Assembly (NCBI GenBank): GCA_937868035.1 | Contig: CALMLK010000297.1 | Span: forward strand, 1 to 16,894 | Direction of reading: 5' to 3' | DNA length: 16,894 nucleotides | From: an uncultured Alphaproteobacteria bacterium | GTDB taxonomy: Bacteria; Pseudomonadota; Alphaproteobacteria; Rhizobiales; Aestuariivirgaceae | In this document: piece by piece, positions 1-10,153 of the stretch | How positions within the stretch are numbered: position 1 is the stretch's first letter | How the letters are laid out: every line of letters begins with the position of its first letter | Notes under the pieces: generated by a model | Databases searched by the model: none | What the model saw: the letters and a program-made list of their open reading frames with translations, nothing else | What the model was told of the DNA's origin: nothing | Translations under genes and position numbers: made by a program

Positions 1-348
<348 letters not shown>

Positions 349-515
349 GAAACTGGATGAGATGGCACTGCTGCCATCTACTGGTCTTTAGCTTTCAAAA
401 AATTGACGAGATAATGTTTTCGATGTTTCCATCGAAGCTTGTACTATCTCTATATTTGAAACGCTTTAGACGTTTGTTTCTTCGTTTCCGGTCACCCGGA
501 AACCGCAAGGACACA
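349..515 (-). other. pre-16S leader with three perfect hairpins
   Basis: This transcribed leader lies directly upstream of mature 16S rRNA. It is much more A/T-rich than the rest of the window and contains three separate perfect stems: 360-367 with 372-379 (8 bp, loop CTGC), 419-425 with 430-436 (7 bp, loop of 4) and 484-491 with 496-503 (8 bp, loop of 4). The first ends 12 nt from the mature 16S 5' end. In known rRNA operons this segment is removed by RNase III and other nucleases after pairing with the 16S-23S spacer. The spacer is outside the window, so the long-range pairing cannot be checked. A role in folding or processing is inferred. An open frame at 357-614 on the opposite strand has no recognisable product. 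Confidence 0.7.
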
Positions 516-559
516 CGCCGTCTGCGTTTCTCTTTCTTTCAACAACGATGTCAATCAGC
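516..559 (-). promoter_or_regulatory. boxA-like antitermination block of the rRNA leader
   Basis: On the minus strand this block reads TGATTGACATCGTTG (from 557 downwards), followed by GAAAGAGAAACGCAGACGGCG (537-517). I recall a closely similar run (TTGACAT..., then AGAAAGAGAAACG...GACGGCG) upstream of 16S genes in rhizobia. In rRNA operons such a boxA element recruits Nus factors, which keep RNA polymerase resistant to Rho. The assignment rests on resemblance and on its place between the promoter and 16S. Confidence 0.55.
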
Positions 560-736
560 GGGGGACTTGCATCCCGGCTCCTTGCGGAGCATCACACCCT
601 TTCGGGCGTTGTGAGCGACAGACAAACCCTTACCCCGGTTTCCTCTTTTGGAGGAGGCCGGCTGGTTTAGCCGTTCGCTTCTAGATTTCGTACGGAGGCA
701 TCGTCGCCGGAGCGCCGGTGTCCCTCAGTGATGGTG

Positions 737-802
737 CTTATATGTTCGGCCCCATCGAAGTGTCAAGCGCCCTTTGCAACTTTTTTCAAAAATCTTGTAA
801 CT
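737..802 (-). promoter_or_regulatory. rRNA operon promoter with UP-like element
   Basis: The minus strand carries a perfect -35 hexamer TTGACA (766-761) and, 18 nt on, TATAAG (742-737); the alternative CATATA (744-739) would give a 16-nt spacer. Directly upstream, 779-802 is strongly A/T-rich (TTACAAGATTTTTGAAAAAA and on), the place and composition expected of an UP element that binds the alpha subunit. Transcription would begin near 730, giving a leader of about 380 nt. This is the best sigma-70-type promoter in the window and points at the 16S gene. I saw no convincing second tandem promoter further upstream. Confidence 0.75.
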
Positions 803-1239
803 CACTGAGTTTAATCGTGTATTTATGCTGCTGCCAATGGAACTCGGAGGCCACCGAGGGCGTTCGCGGGCAATTTTCTGGCTGGTTGGTCAAAAATCCA
901 TGCTGCACATGCACAGTTTGAAGGGCCGGATTCTTCTGTCCCGCCGAAAAGCATCCTGGATTCGTCCCGTTATGGTTAACGGAATAGCAACCGCGAGGCT
1001 CCACACTGGTGTTTGGACTGGGAGGGGGCAACCTTCTGCTCCACGGCCAGCTGCTGAAGGGGCGGTTTGGCCGAAACGGTTGACAGGCTAACCCCCCGGC
1101 GGGCATTCTGCACCGCAACGGGGCGATCGACCATCAACCACAACCAGACTGCGGTTGGTGGGGTTTGTCGGCCTTTTGCTTGAATACAGGAATTTCGCCC
1201 GGTCGCGGCACCGGGTTCTCAAGGCGGGAGCAAGTTGAG
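803..1239. other. intergenic stretch between rRNA promoter and M23 gene
   Basis: No gene is supported here. The short open frames on either strand (for example 825-1091 and 1118-786) look like chance, with no recognisable domain. A TTGACA sits on the plus strand at 1080-1085 with a poor -10 candidate (CATTCT, 1104-1109) 18 nt on. It could drive the M23 peptidase gene, but this is weak. The region probably holds the 5' regulatory sequence of that gene. No rRNA, tRNA or repeat signature is visible. Confidence 0.4.
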
Positions 1240-2877
1240 TTGAGAGAGCAAGGCGAAAAGGACGTCCGCACACCGCGCCCCAGGGCTCCCCGCGCCAGCC
1301 TTGTCCCCATTGATCAGGATTTCGAGGCCATTGATCTCGAAACATCGTTCCTCGAAGACTCTCATCACCACCGCTGGCTTCTCACCACCTGCATCGCCGG
1401 CATCGCCGCCACCCTGCTCATCGGTGGCGTGACCCTTGGCATTTTTGGCCAGAACGCCGTTCCCATGGGCGCCAACGCGGCGATTTCATCCGTGGACGGA
1501 CAATCGGCCAAGGCGCTTCGCAACACCAATCTCCAGACCGCCTCCACCGGGCCCGCAACAGAGGTCCTGCCCGAGCGTGAATTGCAGGGCAACTGGTCCT
1601 ATCCCGAAATTTCCGAGGCCGAACTGCCCTATGGCGAGCAGGAAACGGCCGTTCTCGACGCTGAAATCGAGGCTGTCGAAAACGAAAACGAAAACATCAC
1701 CACCATTACGAAGTCACCACCGCCCGAACCGGTGGACGAAAAGTTCGTCCTCGCCAAGGGCCGTCAGATCATGGAGGAGCTGACCGAGCGCGGCGTCTCC
1801 AAGGCCGCCGCCCAGGCGCTGGTGAAATCGATCGAGCCGATCCTGCCCATCCGCATGATCAAGGCCGGCACCGAATTCGAAGTCACACTCGACCGCCAGT
1901 ATGACTTCTATGGCCGCGAAGTGATCTTCCCGGTGGAACTCTCCTTCAAGCCGGGCCCGAAGGAAACCATTGTCGTCGAAGCCGACGAAGACGGACGCTT
2001 CGATGCCCGCATCGACGGCAAGGACGACGGCAGCACCTCGCAATATGCCGAGATCCCCAATTTTGTGGCCCGCAACCGCATCGGTGCGAGCCTCTATGCC
2101 ACCGCCAAGGACAATGCGGTGCCGGACTACATCGTCTCGGAATTCACCCGCATCTTCTCCTACGACGTCGATTTCCAGCACCAGCTGGAACCGTCTGATT
2201 CCTACGAAATGCTGTTCGGCAAGCCGCTCACAGGCTCTTCCAGCAAGCGCAAGGTGCTGCACTACGCCAAGCTGAATTTCGACGGCAAGACGCAGACCTA
2301 TTTCCGTTTCACCACCTCCGACGGCCACACCGATTACTTCGACGAGAACGGCCGCAGCGCCTCGCGTGCCCTGTTGAAGACGCCGGTCTCGGGCGCGCGC
2401 CTGACGTCGGGCTTCGGCATGCGCCGCCATCCCTTGCTGCGCTATTCGAAGATGCACACTGGCGTCGACTTCGGTGCGCCGACGGGAACGCCGATTCGTG
2501 CCGCAGGCTCGGGCATCGTTGATCTCGCGGGCCGCCATGGCACCTATGGCATCGCCGTCGTCCTCAAGCACGGCGCCAAGTACAAGACCCTCTATGCCCA
2601 CATGTCCCGTCTCGCCGCCGGCGTCCGTTCGGGCGCGCGTGTGAACCAAGGTCAGGTGATCGGCTATGTCGGCACCACAGGCCGCTCCACGGGCCCGCAT
2701 CTGCACTATGAAGTCCGCGTCAATGACCGTCCTGTGAACCCGACCGCGATCAAGGCCACCGGTGGCCGTCAGCTGGCCGGCAAGGATTTGCAGAGCTTCC
2801 GTTCGACGAAGCAACGTGTGCTCGCCATGATGCAGTCCGCTCCGTCGTCCTCGCAGGTCGCCCAGGCAGGCCAGTAA
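1240..2877 (+). CDS. membrane-anchored M23 (LytM-type) peptidoglycan endopeptidase
   Basis: This is a probable zinc endopeptidase that cuts peptide cross-bridges of peptidoglycan in the periplasm. Numbered from the longest open frame (TTG at 1165, 570 aa), there is a short basic cytoplasmic tail, one membrane segment at about 71-95, a Glu/Asn-rich linker, a middle domain at about 190-400 and the peptidase domain at about 408-530. All LytM landmarks are present: H431-T-G-V-D435, YAH at 477-479, and H512-L-H514. No in-frame ATG precedes the membrane segment. I chose TTG at 1240 (545 aa) because GGCGGGAG lies 9 nt upstream, whereas TTG 1165 has poor ribosome-site spacing. It is divergent from the rRNA promoter and convergent with mmcQ. 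It resembles the M23 proteins found beside clpB in rhizobia. The exact bond cleaved is unknown. Confidence 0.9.
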   Translation: MREQGEKDVRTPRPRAPRASLVPIDQDFEAIDLETSFLEDSHHHRWLLTTCIAGIAATLLIGGVTLGIFGQNAVPMGANAAISSVDGQSAKALRNTNLQTASTGPATEVLPERELQGNWSYPEISEAELPYGEQETAVLDAEIEAVENENENITTITKSPPPEPVDEKFVLAKGRQIMEELTERGVSKAAAQALVKSIEPILPIRMIKAGTEFEVTLDRQYDFYGREVIFPVELSFKPGPKETIVVEADEDGRFDARIDGKDDGSTSQYAEIPNFVARNRIGASLYATAKDNAVPDYIVSEFTRIFSYDVDFQHQLEPSDSYEMLFGKPLTGSSSKRKVLHYAKLNFDGKTQTYFRFTTSDGHTDYFDENGRSASRALLKTPVSGARLTSGFGMRRHPLLRYSKMHTGVDFGAPTGTPIRAAGSGIVDLAGRHGTYGIAVVLKHGAKYKTLYAHMSRLAAGVRSGARVNQGQVIGYVGTTGRSTGPHLHYEVRVNDRPVNPTAIKATGGRQLAGKDLQSFRSTKQRVLAMMQSAPSSSQVAQAGQ

Positions 2878-2900
2878 CGCGCCGCGCACCCAACCGAAAG

Positions 2901-2951
2901 CGCACGCAGGGTCTCCACGCTAGAGCGCGAGGCGCGTGCGAATCGTTTTTG
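2901..2951 (+). terminator. possible terminator of the M23 peptidase gene
   Basis: CGCACGC (2901-2907) can pair with GCGTGCG (2934-2940), leaving a 26-nt loop, and is followed by AATC and five Ts at 2947-2951. The loop is long and the T-run is not immediate, so this is only a candidate. It overlaps the 3' end of the convergent mmcQ/yjbR gene. Confidence 0.3.
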
Positions 2952-3285
2952 TCAGGTTCTGCGCCGCCAGCCTGTGGCTTTCCCGGATGTAGTCACACAG
3001 CGCCGCATCATCCATGCTGCGGGCATCAGTGCGCTGCAGCCACAGCATGCCCCGTGACGCGAGATAGGGTGCAGGCCGCAGGCCCGGCTGTTCCTTCAGA
3101 AGGTCAAAGCTCATCTGTGAACATTTGAAGGTCACGTGCAGGCCCTTTGCACCTTCATCCCACGCAATGGCAAAGACCTTGCCCTTCGCGCCCCCCACCT
3201 TCCAGACAAGAGCGCCGCCCCACTGCACCACGTGAAACGTGTGCGGCAGGGCGGCGCAAAAGGCGTTGTAGCGGGCTGGCGTCAT
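2920..3285 (-). CDS. MmcQ/YjbR family protein
   Basis: A 121-aa single-domain protein of the MmcQ/YjbR (CyaY-like fold) family. Typical features are an early VQWGG segment followed by VWKVGGAKGKVFAIAW, a central HVTFKCSQMSFDLL strand-helix, and the PGLRPAPYLASRGMLWLQ stretch that matches the family's usual 'P-x-x-x-K/R-W' core. The family is small and cytoplasmic and is often annotated as DNA-binding on structural grounds; its real function is not established. It begins only 20 nt after the clpB stop codon on the same strand, so it is probably co-transcribed with clpB. Length is normal for the family. The start is ATG at 3285. No regulatory element of its own is visible. Confidence 0.85.
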   Translation of the reverse strand: MTPARYNAFCAALPHTFHVVQWGGALVWKVGGAKGKVFAIAWDEGAKGLHVTFKCSQMSFDLLKEQPGLRPAPYLASRGMLWLQRTDARSMDDAALCDYIRESHRLAAQNLTKTIRTRLAL

Positions 3286-3305
3286 GCCGCCAGGTTAGGC
3301 GAAGC

Positions 3306-5924
<2,619 letters not shown>

Positions 5925-6003
5925 ACGTACTCTCCTCCTCGGCACGTTCCCCCGGAGCCTCGAAAGCACCCCCAGGAACGCCGTCAACGGCTGAACTTGA
6001 CGC

Positions 6004-6033
6004 TCATATGGGGAGGCGTTTTGCGGGCACAAC
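6004..6033 (-). promoter_or_regulatory. possible heat-shock (sigma-32) promoter of clpB
   Basis: On the minus strand CCCCATATGA (6013-6004) closely resembles the E. coli sigma-32 -10 element CCCCATNTA. GTTGTGC (6033-6027) lies 13 nt upstream and is a partial match to CTTGAAA. Transcription would start near 5997, about 73 nt before the clpB ATG. clpB is a classic sigma-32 gene. However, the -35 match is poor and the alphaproteobacterial consensus differs somewhat, so this remains a candidate. Confidence 0.3.
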
Positions 6034-6058
6034 TCCCCCTGCGGCGGCGGGGCGCAGT

Positions 6059-6072
6059 TTGATCCCGGTCAT
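6059..6072 (+). promoter_or_regulatory. degenerate FNR/FixK-like box upstream of the FNT gene
   Basis: TTGATCCCGGTCAT has a perfect left half-site (TTGAT) and three of five matches in the right half-site (GTCAT against ATCAA). Its centre (6065.5) is 63.5 nt before the ATG of the formate/nitrite channel. A TAGGAT hexamer at 6096-6101 would place the start site near 6108 and the box near -42, the class II activator position. It is weak taken alone. See the finding comparing it with the perfect box at 11891. Confidence 0.3.
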
Positions 6073-6128
6073 GGGGACATGGCAGCCGATTGCGCTAGGA
6101 TGGAGAGGCCCATTCCCTGGAGACGCCC

Positions 6129-6938
6129 ATGCCCCTCGACCTGCAGCAGCCGGACCCGCGCCGCGATCCCACCGGCATCGATGCCTTCAAGCCGGCGGAG
6201 GTGGCCAAGCGGATTGAGGACGCCGGTGCCACCAAGGCCGCCCTTCATGCCCTGCCGTTGGCGGTTCTCTCGGTCATGGCGGGAATCTTCATTGCCCTCG
6301 GTGCCGCCGCCTTCACGGCGGTGGTGACGGGCACAGACCTCGCCTACGGCCCCACCCGCTTCCTCGGCGGGCTGGTGTTCTCACTCGGCCTCGTGCTGGT
6401 CGTGGTGGCTGGTGCGGAGTTGTTCACCGGCAACGCCCTCATCGTCATGGCCTGGGTTGATCGCAAGGTCAGCACCACGGCCCTCCTGCGCAACTGGGCC
6501 TTTGCCTTTGCCGGAAATCTCGTGGGCGCGCTCATCATCGTCGCCTTGATGAAGGCGTCGGGATTGTTCAGCGGCCCGCCGGGTGAAACCGCGCGCAAGA
6601 TTGCACTGGCAAAAATCTCGATCAGCTTCCCCGAAGCTCTCGTGCGCGGCATCCTCTGCAACATGATGGTCTGCCTCGCCGTATGGCTGACCGTGGCCGC
6701 GCGCAGCGCCGCCGACAAGATACTGGCCATTCTGCTGCCGATCGCGGGCTTCGTGCTGCTCGGTTACGAGCATTCGATTGCCAACATGTATCTGATCGCC
6801 GCAGGCTGGGCTGCGGGCGCGGATGTCTCGCTATCGGGCTATCTCGGCAATCTCGTGCCCGTCACCATAGGCAACATCATCGGCGGTGCGGGCGGTGTGG
6901 CCCTCACCTACCGGCTTGCCTACGGACCGATGAAATGA
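6129..6938 (+). CDS. formate/nitrite transporter (FNT) family channel
   Basis: An inner-membrane pentameric channel of the FocA/NirC family, passing formate, nitrite or a similar small monovalent anion. The 269-aa protein has six hydrophobic segments and both family signatures: GAELFTGN (95-102) and GILCNMMVCLAVW (174-186). The central histidine of the pore is in YEHSIANM (H215), equivalent to FocA His209. The N-terminal tail contains FKPAEVAKRIEDAG, typical of the family. ATG 6129 has GGAG six nucleotides upstream. It is divergent from clpB and ends convergently 39 nt from the DUF4167 gene. No formate lyase, formate dehydrogenase or nitrite reductase gene is in the window, so the substrate cannot be told. 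The degenerate FNR-like box at 6059 hints at low-oxygen control. Confidence 0.92.
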   Translation: MPLDLQQPDPRRDPTGIDAFKPAEVAKRIEDAGATKAALHALPLAVLSVMAGIFIALGAAAFTAVVTGTDLAYGPTRFLGGLVFSLGLVLVVVAGAELFTGNALIVMAWVDRKVSTTALLRNWAFAFAGNLVGALIIVALMKASGLFSGPPGETARKIALAKISISFPEALVRGILCNMMVCLAVWLTVAARSAADKILAILLPIAGFVLLGYEHSIANMYLIAAGWAAGADVSLSGYLGNLVPVTIGNIIGGAGGVALTYRLAYGPMK

Positions 6939-6946
6939 CGAAGCGC

Positions 6947-6969
6947 CGTACCGCATGATGTGCGGCACG
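6947..6969. terminator. hairpin between convergent FNT and DUF4167 genes
   Basis: Positions 6947-6955 pair with 6961-6969 (nine positions, one A-C mismatch) around a five-base loop. It fills most of the 39-nt gap between two convergent stop codons and could end transcription from both sides. No T-run follows on either strand, so it is not a typical intrinsic terminator. Confidence 0.3.
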
Positions 6970-6977
6970 CGCTGATC

Positions 6978-7892
6978 TCACTCGTCGCCGGTCACGGGCT
7001 CGTTGGGTGTCACGCCCTCTTCCCCATAGCGGGGACGGCGCGCCCGCGGGCGGCGCTCGGGCGGGCTGGCATCAGGGGTTTCCGCATCGCCGCCATTGCT
7101 GACCGCCGGCACGGGCCGCTTGAGGAAGGACGGAGCCTCCCAGTCACCGCCGCTCTCGGCGGCAGGAGCGGCATCGGCATTGCGGTCACGGCGCGGTGCG
7201 CGCTCGGCGCGTTCGGGCCGTTCATTCCGCTCCGGGCGTTCAGAACGTTCCGGACGCTCGGCGCGTTCGCCTTCATCACTGGCGGCGTCTGCCGGAGCGG
7301 CGCCTTCCCGCGGTTCGGCGTTACGGTCGCCACGGCGCGGCCAGCGATTGCGGAAGCGCCCGCCCTGCTGGTCACGGTTTCCCTGGTCGCGGCCGCCTTC
7401 GCGGTTGTCGCGGCTGCGGAAGGGGCGGGCCTGGCCTTGGCCGGAATCTTCGCCCGCTGCAGCTTCGCCTTCGGCTGCGGCACCTTCGGCAGGGGCGGTC
7501 TCGCCGCCGTCTGTACCTTCAGCCACGGCCTCGGCCGCATCGTCATCGGCCTCCGCCGGCTCCAGGTCTTCCACGTCCTCGTCAAGGCGGCGCGGAAACT
7601 GGATGGGCTGGCCCGCAGGCTGTGCGGCAAGCCAAACGCGGTAATAGTGGTCGGCATGCTGATAATAGCTCTCGGCCATCACGCGGTCGCCGGAGGAAGC
7701 AGCATCACGTGCCAGCTGCATGTATTTCTCGGCAATGGTCTGGGCGGTGCCGCGCAGCTTCACGTCGGGTCCGTTGGAATCGAGCACCCTGTTGCCCGGA
7801 TTGCCACCGCCGCTGCCGCCACCACCGCCACTATGCCGGTTGCGATTGCGGTTGCGGTTACGATTCTTGAAATTGTTCTGTCCGGGTCTCAT
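6978..7892 (-). CDS. DUF4167 domain protein, predicted RNA-binding and largely disordered
   Basis: A 304-aa protein of the uncharacterised DUF4167 family. The conserved part is N-terminal (about 1-95): MRPGQNNFKN, an Arg-Asn repeat (RNRNRNRNRH, 11-20), a glycine tract, then VLDSNGPDVKLRGTAQTIAEKYMQLARDA and a helical SYYQHADHYYRVW segment. After that comes an acidic Ala/Glu-rich stretch (105-150), an Arg/Gly/Asn-rich stretch (156-192), an Arg-Pro-Glu repeat (209-232) and a short C-terminal motif (APSFLKRP, then RRPRARRPRYG) that I recall as conserved in the family. The composition suggests nucleic-acid binding, but no function is established. It follows prfA-prmC, the order I recall from rhizobia, but here after a 325-nt gap, so it probably has its own promoter. 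Start ATG 7892 has AGGAA upstream. Confidence 0.88.
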   Translation of the reverse strand: MRPGQNNFKNRNRNRNRNRHSGGGGGSGGGNPGNRVLDSNGPDVKLRGTAQTIAEKYMQLARDAASSGDRVMAESYYQHADHYYRVWLAAQPAGQPIQFPRRLDEDVEDLEPAEADDDAAEAVAEGTDGGETAPAEGAAAEGEAAAGEDSGQGQARPFRSRDNREGGRDQGNRDQQGGRFRNRWPRRGDRNAEPREGAAPADAASDEGERAERPERSERPERNERPERAERAPRRDRNADAAPAAESGGDWEAPSFLKRPVPAVSNGGDAETPDASPPERRPRARRPRYGEEGVTPNEPVTGDE

Positions 7893-8217
7893 CGGGGGTT
7901 CCTAATGCCACACGCAATCCTCAACCGGCGCGCACGCGTGCAACGTCCGGTTTGGCTGGATGCGAGTCAGTGGTCACAATGACTGGGCAATCATGTTGTC
8001 CTGCTTGCAGACCCCCGCCGCCGCCGTACGTGACCTCATCGGGCACATTCATCGCCTGGTCTGTACGCTGGGATACGGATTTCGCTGGTTTTCGGAAGCA
8101 AAACCCGGCTCTTTCGGCTGAACAGTCTCAAAAGGCAGGGGATACAAGGCTTAGATAGCGGAAACCTTCTCCGATTCCAAGGGATTTTGAGAAGCCGGCC
8201 TCCGGTCTCCCCCCGCT
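7893..8217. other. 325-nt intergenic region between prmC and DUF4167
   Basis: No gene is supported; the plus-strand open frame at 7952-8158 has no family resemblance. Contents seen: a perfect 10-bp palindrome GCACGCGTGC (7932-7941) about 40 nt before the DUF4167 start, an inverted repeat AGTCA/TGACT around 7966-7984, and a 6-bp stem CTTCTC/GAGAAG (8166-8171, 8189-8194) just after the prmC stop that lacks a proper T-run. A promoter candidate is listed separately. The region may also hold a long DUF4167 leader of about 250 nt. Confidence 0.4.
8152..8180 (-). promoter_or_regulatory. possible promoter of the DUF4167 gene
   Basis: On the minus strand TTGGAA (8180-8175) and TATCTA (8157-8152) are separated by exactly 17 nt. 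The predicted start near 8145 would leave a leader of about 250 nt. The hexamers match the sigma-70 consensus only moderately, so confidence is low. Confidence 0.25.
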
Positions 8218-9072
8218 TCAGGAGCGCGCCGCGAATTGCAGCGCCCGCACATGCCCACCCAGATCCAGCCGCTCTGCCGTCAGGACAAGGCCTGCTGCCG
8301 CAAAGATGGCGGCCACATCCGTCTGCTGGCCCGCCCCGATTTCGACGATGACCCGGCCTCCGGCAGCGAGGTGTGCGCCCGCGCCAGCCGCAATGGCCCG
8401 GTAGCAGGACAAACCATCCGCGCCGCCCGCCAAGGCGAGGTGCGGGTCATGCTCCCGCACATCCGGTTCCAGCGCGGCGATCTCGCCCGCAGGAATGTAG
8501 GGCGGATTGGACACGATGAGGTCGAAGCGGCCCGTCACGCCGAAAAACCAGTCGCCTTGCACCAAGGTGATCCGCGCATTCACACCAAGGCGTTCCGCAT
8601 TCTCCGCCGTCACGGCCAGCGCCGCCGCAGAGAGGTCAATTGCGAGGCCGGTCACATCAGGCCATTCCGCCAGCAGCGTGCAGATGATGGCACCGCTTCC
8701 ACTGCCCAGATCAAGCACGCGGCCACCAGAGCCGGGGCCTTGCGCCAATGCGAGGTCGATCAGCGTCTCCGTATCGGCCCGCGGGTCGAGAACATCCGCC
8801 GTCACCTTGAAACTGCGGCCATAGAAATCGCGCTGCCCCAGGATTTTCGAAACGGGTTCATGGGCCAGACGCCTTGCCAGATATTGATCGAAACGCCGCA
8901 CCTGCTCCGGCGTCAACACCTGCCGGTCTGCGCTGATCACGCCCGCATGGTCGAGGTCCATGATCGCCTGCAACAGGAGCCGCGCATCGAGCCCGGAATC
9001 GGGACTGTCGGCGGCAACGAGCAGCGCCCGGCCGCGCGCCAGCGCCATGGCCACGGTTTCAGCCCCGGGCAT
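8218..9072 (-). CDS. prmC: release factor N5-glutamine methyltransferase PrmC (HemK)
   Basis: Transfers a methyl group from S-adenosylmethionine to the glutamine of the GGQ motif in RF1 and RF2, which speeds peptide release. The 284-aa product has an N-terminal helical substrate-binding domain (about 1-85), then the Rossmann methyltransferase domain with DPRADTE (96-102), the SAM-binding loop DLGSGSGAI (121-129) and the catalytic NPPY (189-192) that cradles the target glutamine. Length is normal. The ATG at 9072 lies inside the end of prfA, giving a 14-nt overlap and likely translational coupling; a second ATG eight codons on is possible. Its substrate RF1 is encoded immediately upstream, the standard bacterial arrangement. 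Confidence 0.96.
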   Translation of the reverse strand: MPGAETVAMALARGRALLVAADSPDSGLDARLLLQAIMDLDHAGVISADRQVLTPEQVRRFDQYLARRLAHEPVSKILGQRDFYGRSFKVTADVLDPRADTETLIDLALAQGPGSGGRVLDLGSGSGAIICTLLAEWPDVTGLAIDLSAAALAVTAENAERLGVNARITLVQGDWFFGVTGRFDLIVSNPPYIPAGEIAALEPDVREHDPHLALAGGADGLSCYRAIAAGAGAHLAAGGRVIVEIGAGQQTDVAAIFAAAGLVLTAERLDLGGHVRALQFAARS

Positions 9073-10135
9073 CCTCGGCCGCCAGCAGTTCTGCCTGATG
9101 ATGCGAGATGAGCGCGGAGATCACGTCCTCCAGCGCCGGCCCTTCCATGATCTCCGGCAATTTGTAGAGCGTGAGGTTGATGCGATGATCGGTCAGCCGT
9201 CCCTGCGGAAAATTATAGGTGCGGATGCGTTCCGACCTGTCGCCCGATCCCACCTGCCCCTTGCGCGTGGCGCTGCGCTCGGAATCGATGCGCTCCCGCT
9301 CGATTTCATAGAGGCGCGCCCGCAACAGCTTCATCGCCATGTTCTTGTTCTTGAGCTGCGACTTCTCGGTCTGCTGGGCAACCGCAAGGCCGGTCGGAAT
9401 GTGGGTGACGCGCACCGCGCTGTCGGTGGTGTTGACGGATTGTCCGCCCGGGCCTGAGGACCGGTACACGTCGATCCGCAAATCCTTGTCCTCGATCTTG
9501 ATGTCCACCTCTTCCGCTTCCGGAAGCACTGCCACCGTCGCGGCGGAGGTGTGGATGCGCCCCTGTGTCTCGGTGTTCGGCACGCGCTGCACCCGGTGCA
9601 CGCCGGATTCGAACTTCAGCTTGGCATAGGCGCCCGCGCCATAGATGTTGGCGATCACTTCCTTGTAGCCACCGTGCTCGCCATCACTGGCGGAAATCAC
9701 TTCGACGCGCCAGTTCTGCGCGGCGGCATAGCGCTGGTACATGCGGAACAGGTCTCCGGCAAAGATCGCCGCCTCATCGCCGCCGGTTCCCGCCCGCACT
9801 TCGAGAATGACGTTGCGCTCGTCGGCCGCGTCCCTGGGCAGCAGGAGAAGCCGCATGTGGTGTTCGAGAGCGGAAATCTTCTCCGCCAGCACCGGACGCT
9901 CGACACCGGCCATGACAGCGAGTTCGCCGCCGGCGGCGATCATTTCATCGAGCCCCTTCATCTCGCCGTAGGCACTGCGCAATTCCTGCGCCGCCTTGGC
10001 GGCGGGCTCCAGTTCGGCATAGTCCTTGGAGAGCTTGACGAAAGCTTCGCCCGTGGCTCCACTCGACAGGCCGTGTTCCACGGCCGCGAAGCGTTCAATG
10101 ATGCGATCAAGTTTTTCCGAAGGGAGGGCAGCCAT
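9059..10135 (-). CDS. prfA: peptide chain release factor 1
   Basis: RF1 recognises UAA and UAG on the ribosome and triggers hydrolysis of the finished peptide. The 358-aa length matches the family. The codon-recognition tripeptide fits the RF1 pattern P-x-T (PNT, 186-188, in [18 protein letters not shown]) and not the RF2 SPF. The catalytic loop is [14 protein letters not shown] with GGQ at 230-232. There is no frameshift site, as expected for RF1. ATG 10135 follows the dtd stop by 18 nt and prmC overlaps the 3' end by 14 nt, so dtd-prfA-prmC look co-transcribed. Confidence 0.97.
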   Translation of the reverse strand: MAALPSEKLDRIIERFAAVEHGLSSGATGEAFVKLSKDYAELEPAAKAAQELRSAYGEMKGLDEMIAAGGELAVMAGVERPVLAEKISALEHHMRLLLLPRDAADERNVILEVRAGTGGDEAAIFAGDLFRMYQRYAAAQNWRVEVISASDGEHGGYKEVIANIYGAGAYAKLKFESGVHRVQRVPNTETQGRIHTSAATVAVLPEAEEVDIKIEDKDLRIDVYRSSGPGGQSVNTTDSAVRVTHIPTGLAVAQQTEKSQLKNKNMAMKLLRARLYEIERERIDSERSATRKGQVGSGDRSERIRTYNFPQGRLTDHRINLTLYKLPEIMEGPALEDVISALISHHQAELLAAEDARG

Positions 10136-10153
10136 GTGGGCCGCTCTCTACAA

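Noticed and set aside
357..614. Small open frame over the rRNA leader (85 codons)
   Set aside because: It lies antisense to the transcribed 16S leader with its boxA-like block and hairpins, and has no recognisable product or ribosome site.
1714..2889. Minus-strand open frame opposite the M23 peptidase (391 codons)
   Set aside because: Ala/Arg/Gly/Asp-rich shadow; the plus-strand frame carries intact LytM active-site motifs.
6960..7982. Plus-strand open frame across the DUF4167 gene (340 codons), apparently hydrophobic
   Set aside because: The hydrophobic Ala/Val/Phe look arises from reading the opposite strand of Arg/Glu/Asn-rich codons; the minus strand matches DUF4167 at both conserved ends.
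8161..8217. Possible dispersed intergenic repeat or prmC terminator
   Set aside because: Only a 6-bp stem with a 17-nt loop and no T-run is visible, and no second copy occurs in the window, so neither call can be supported.
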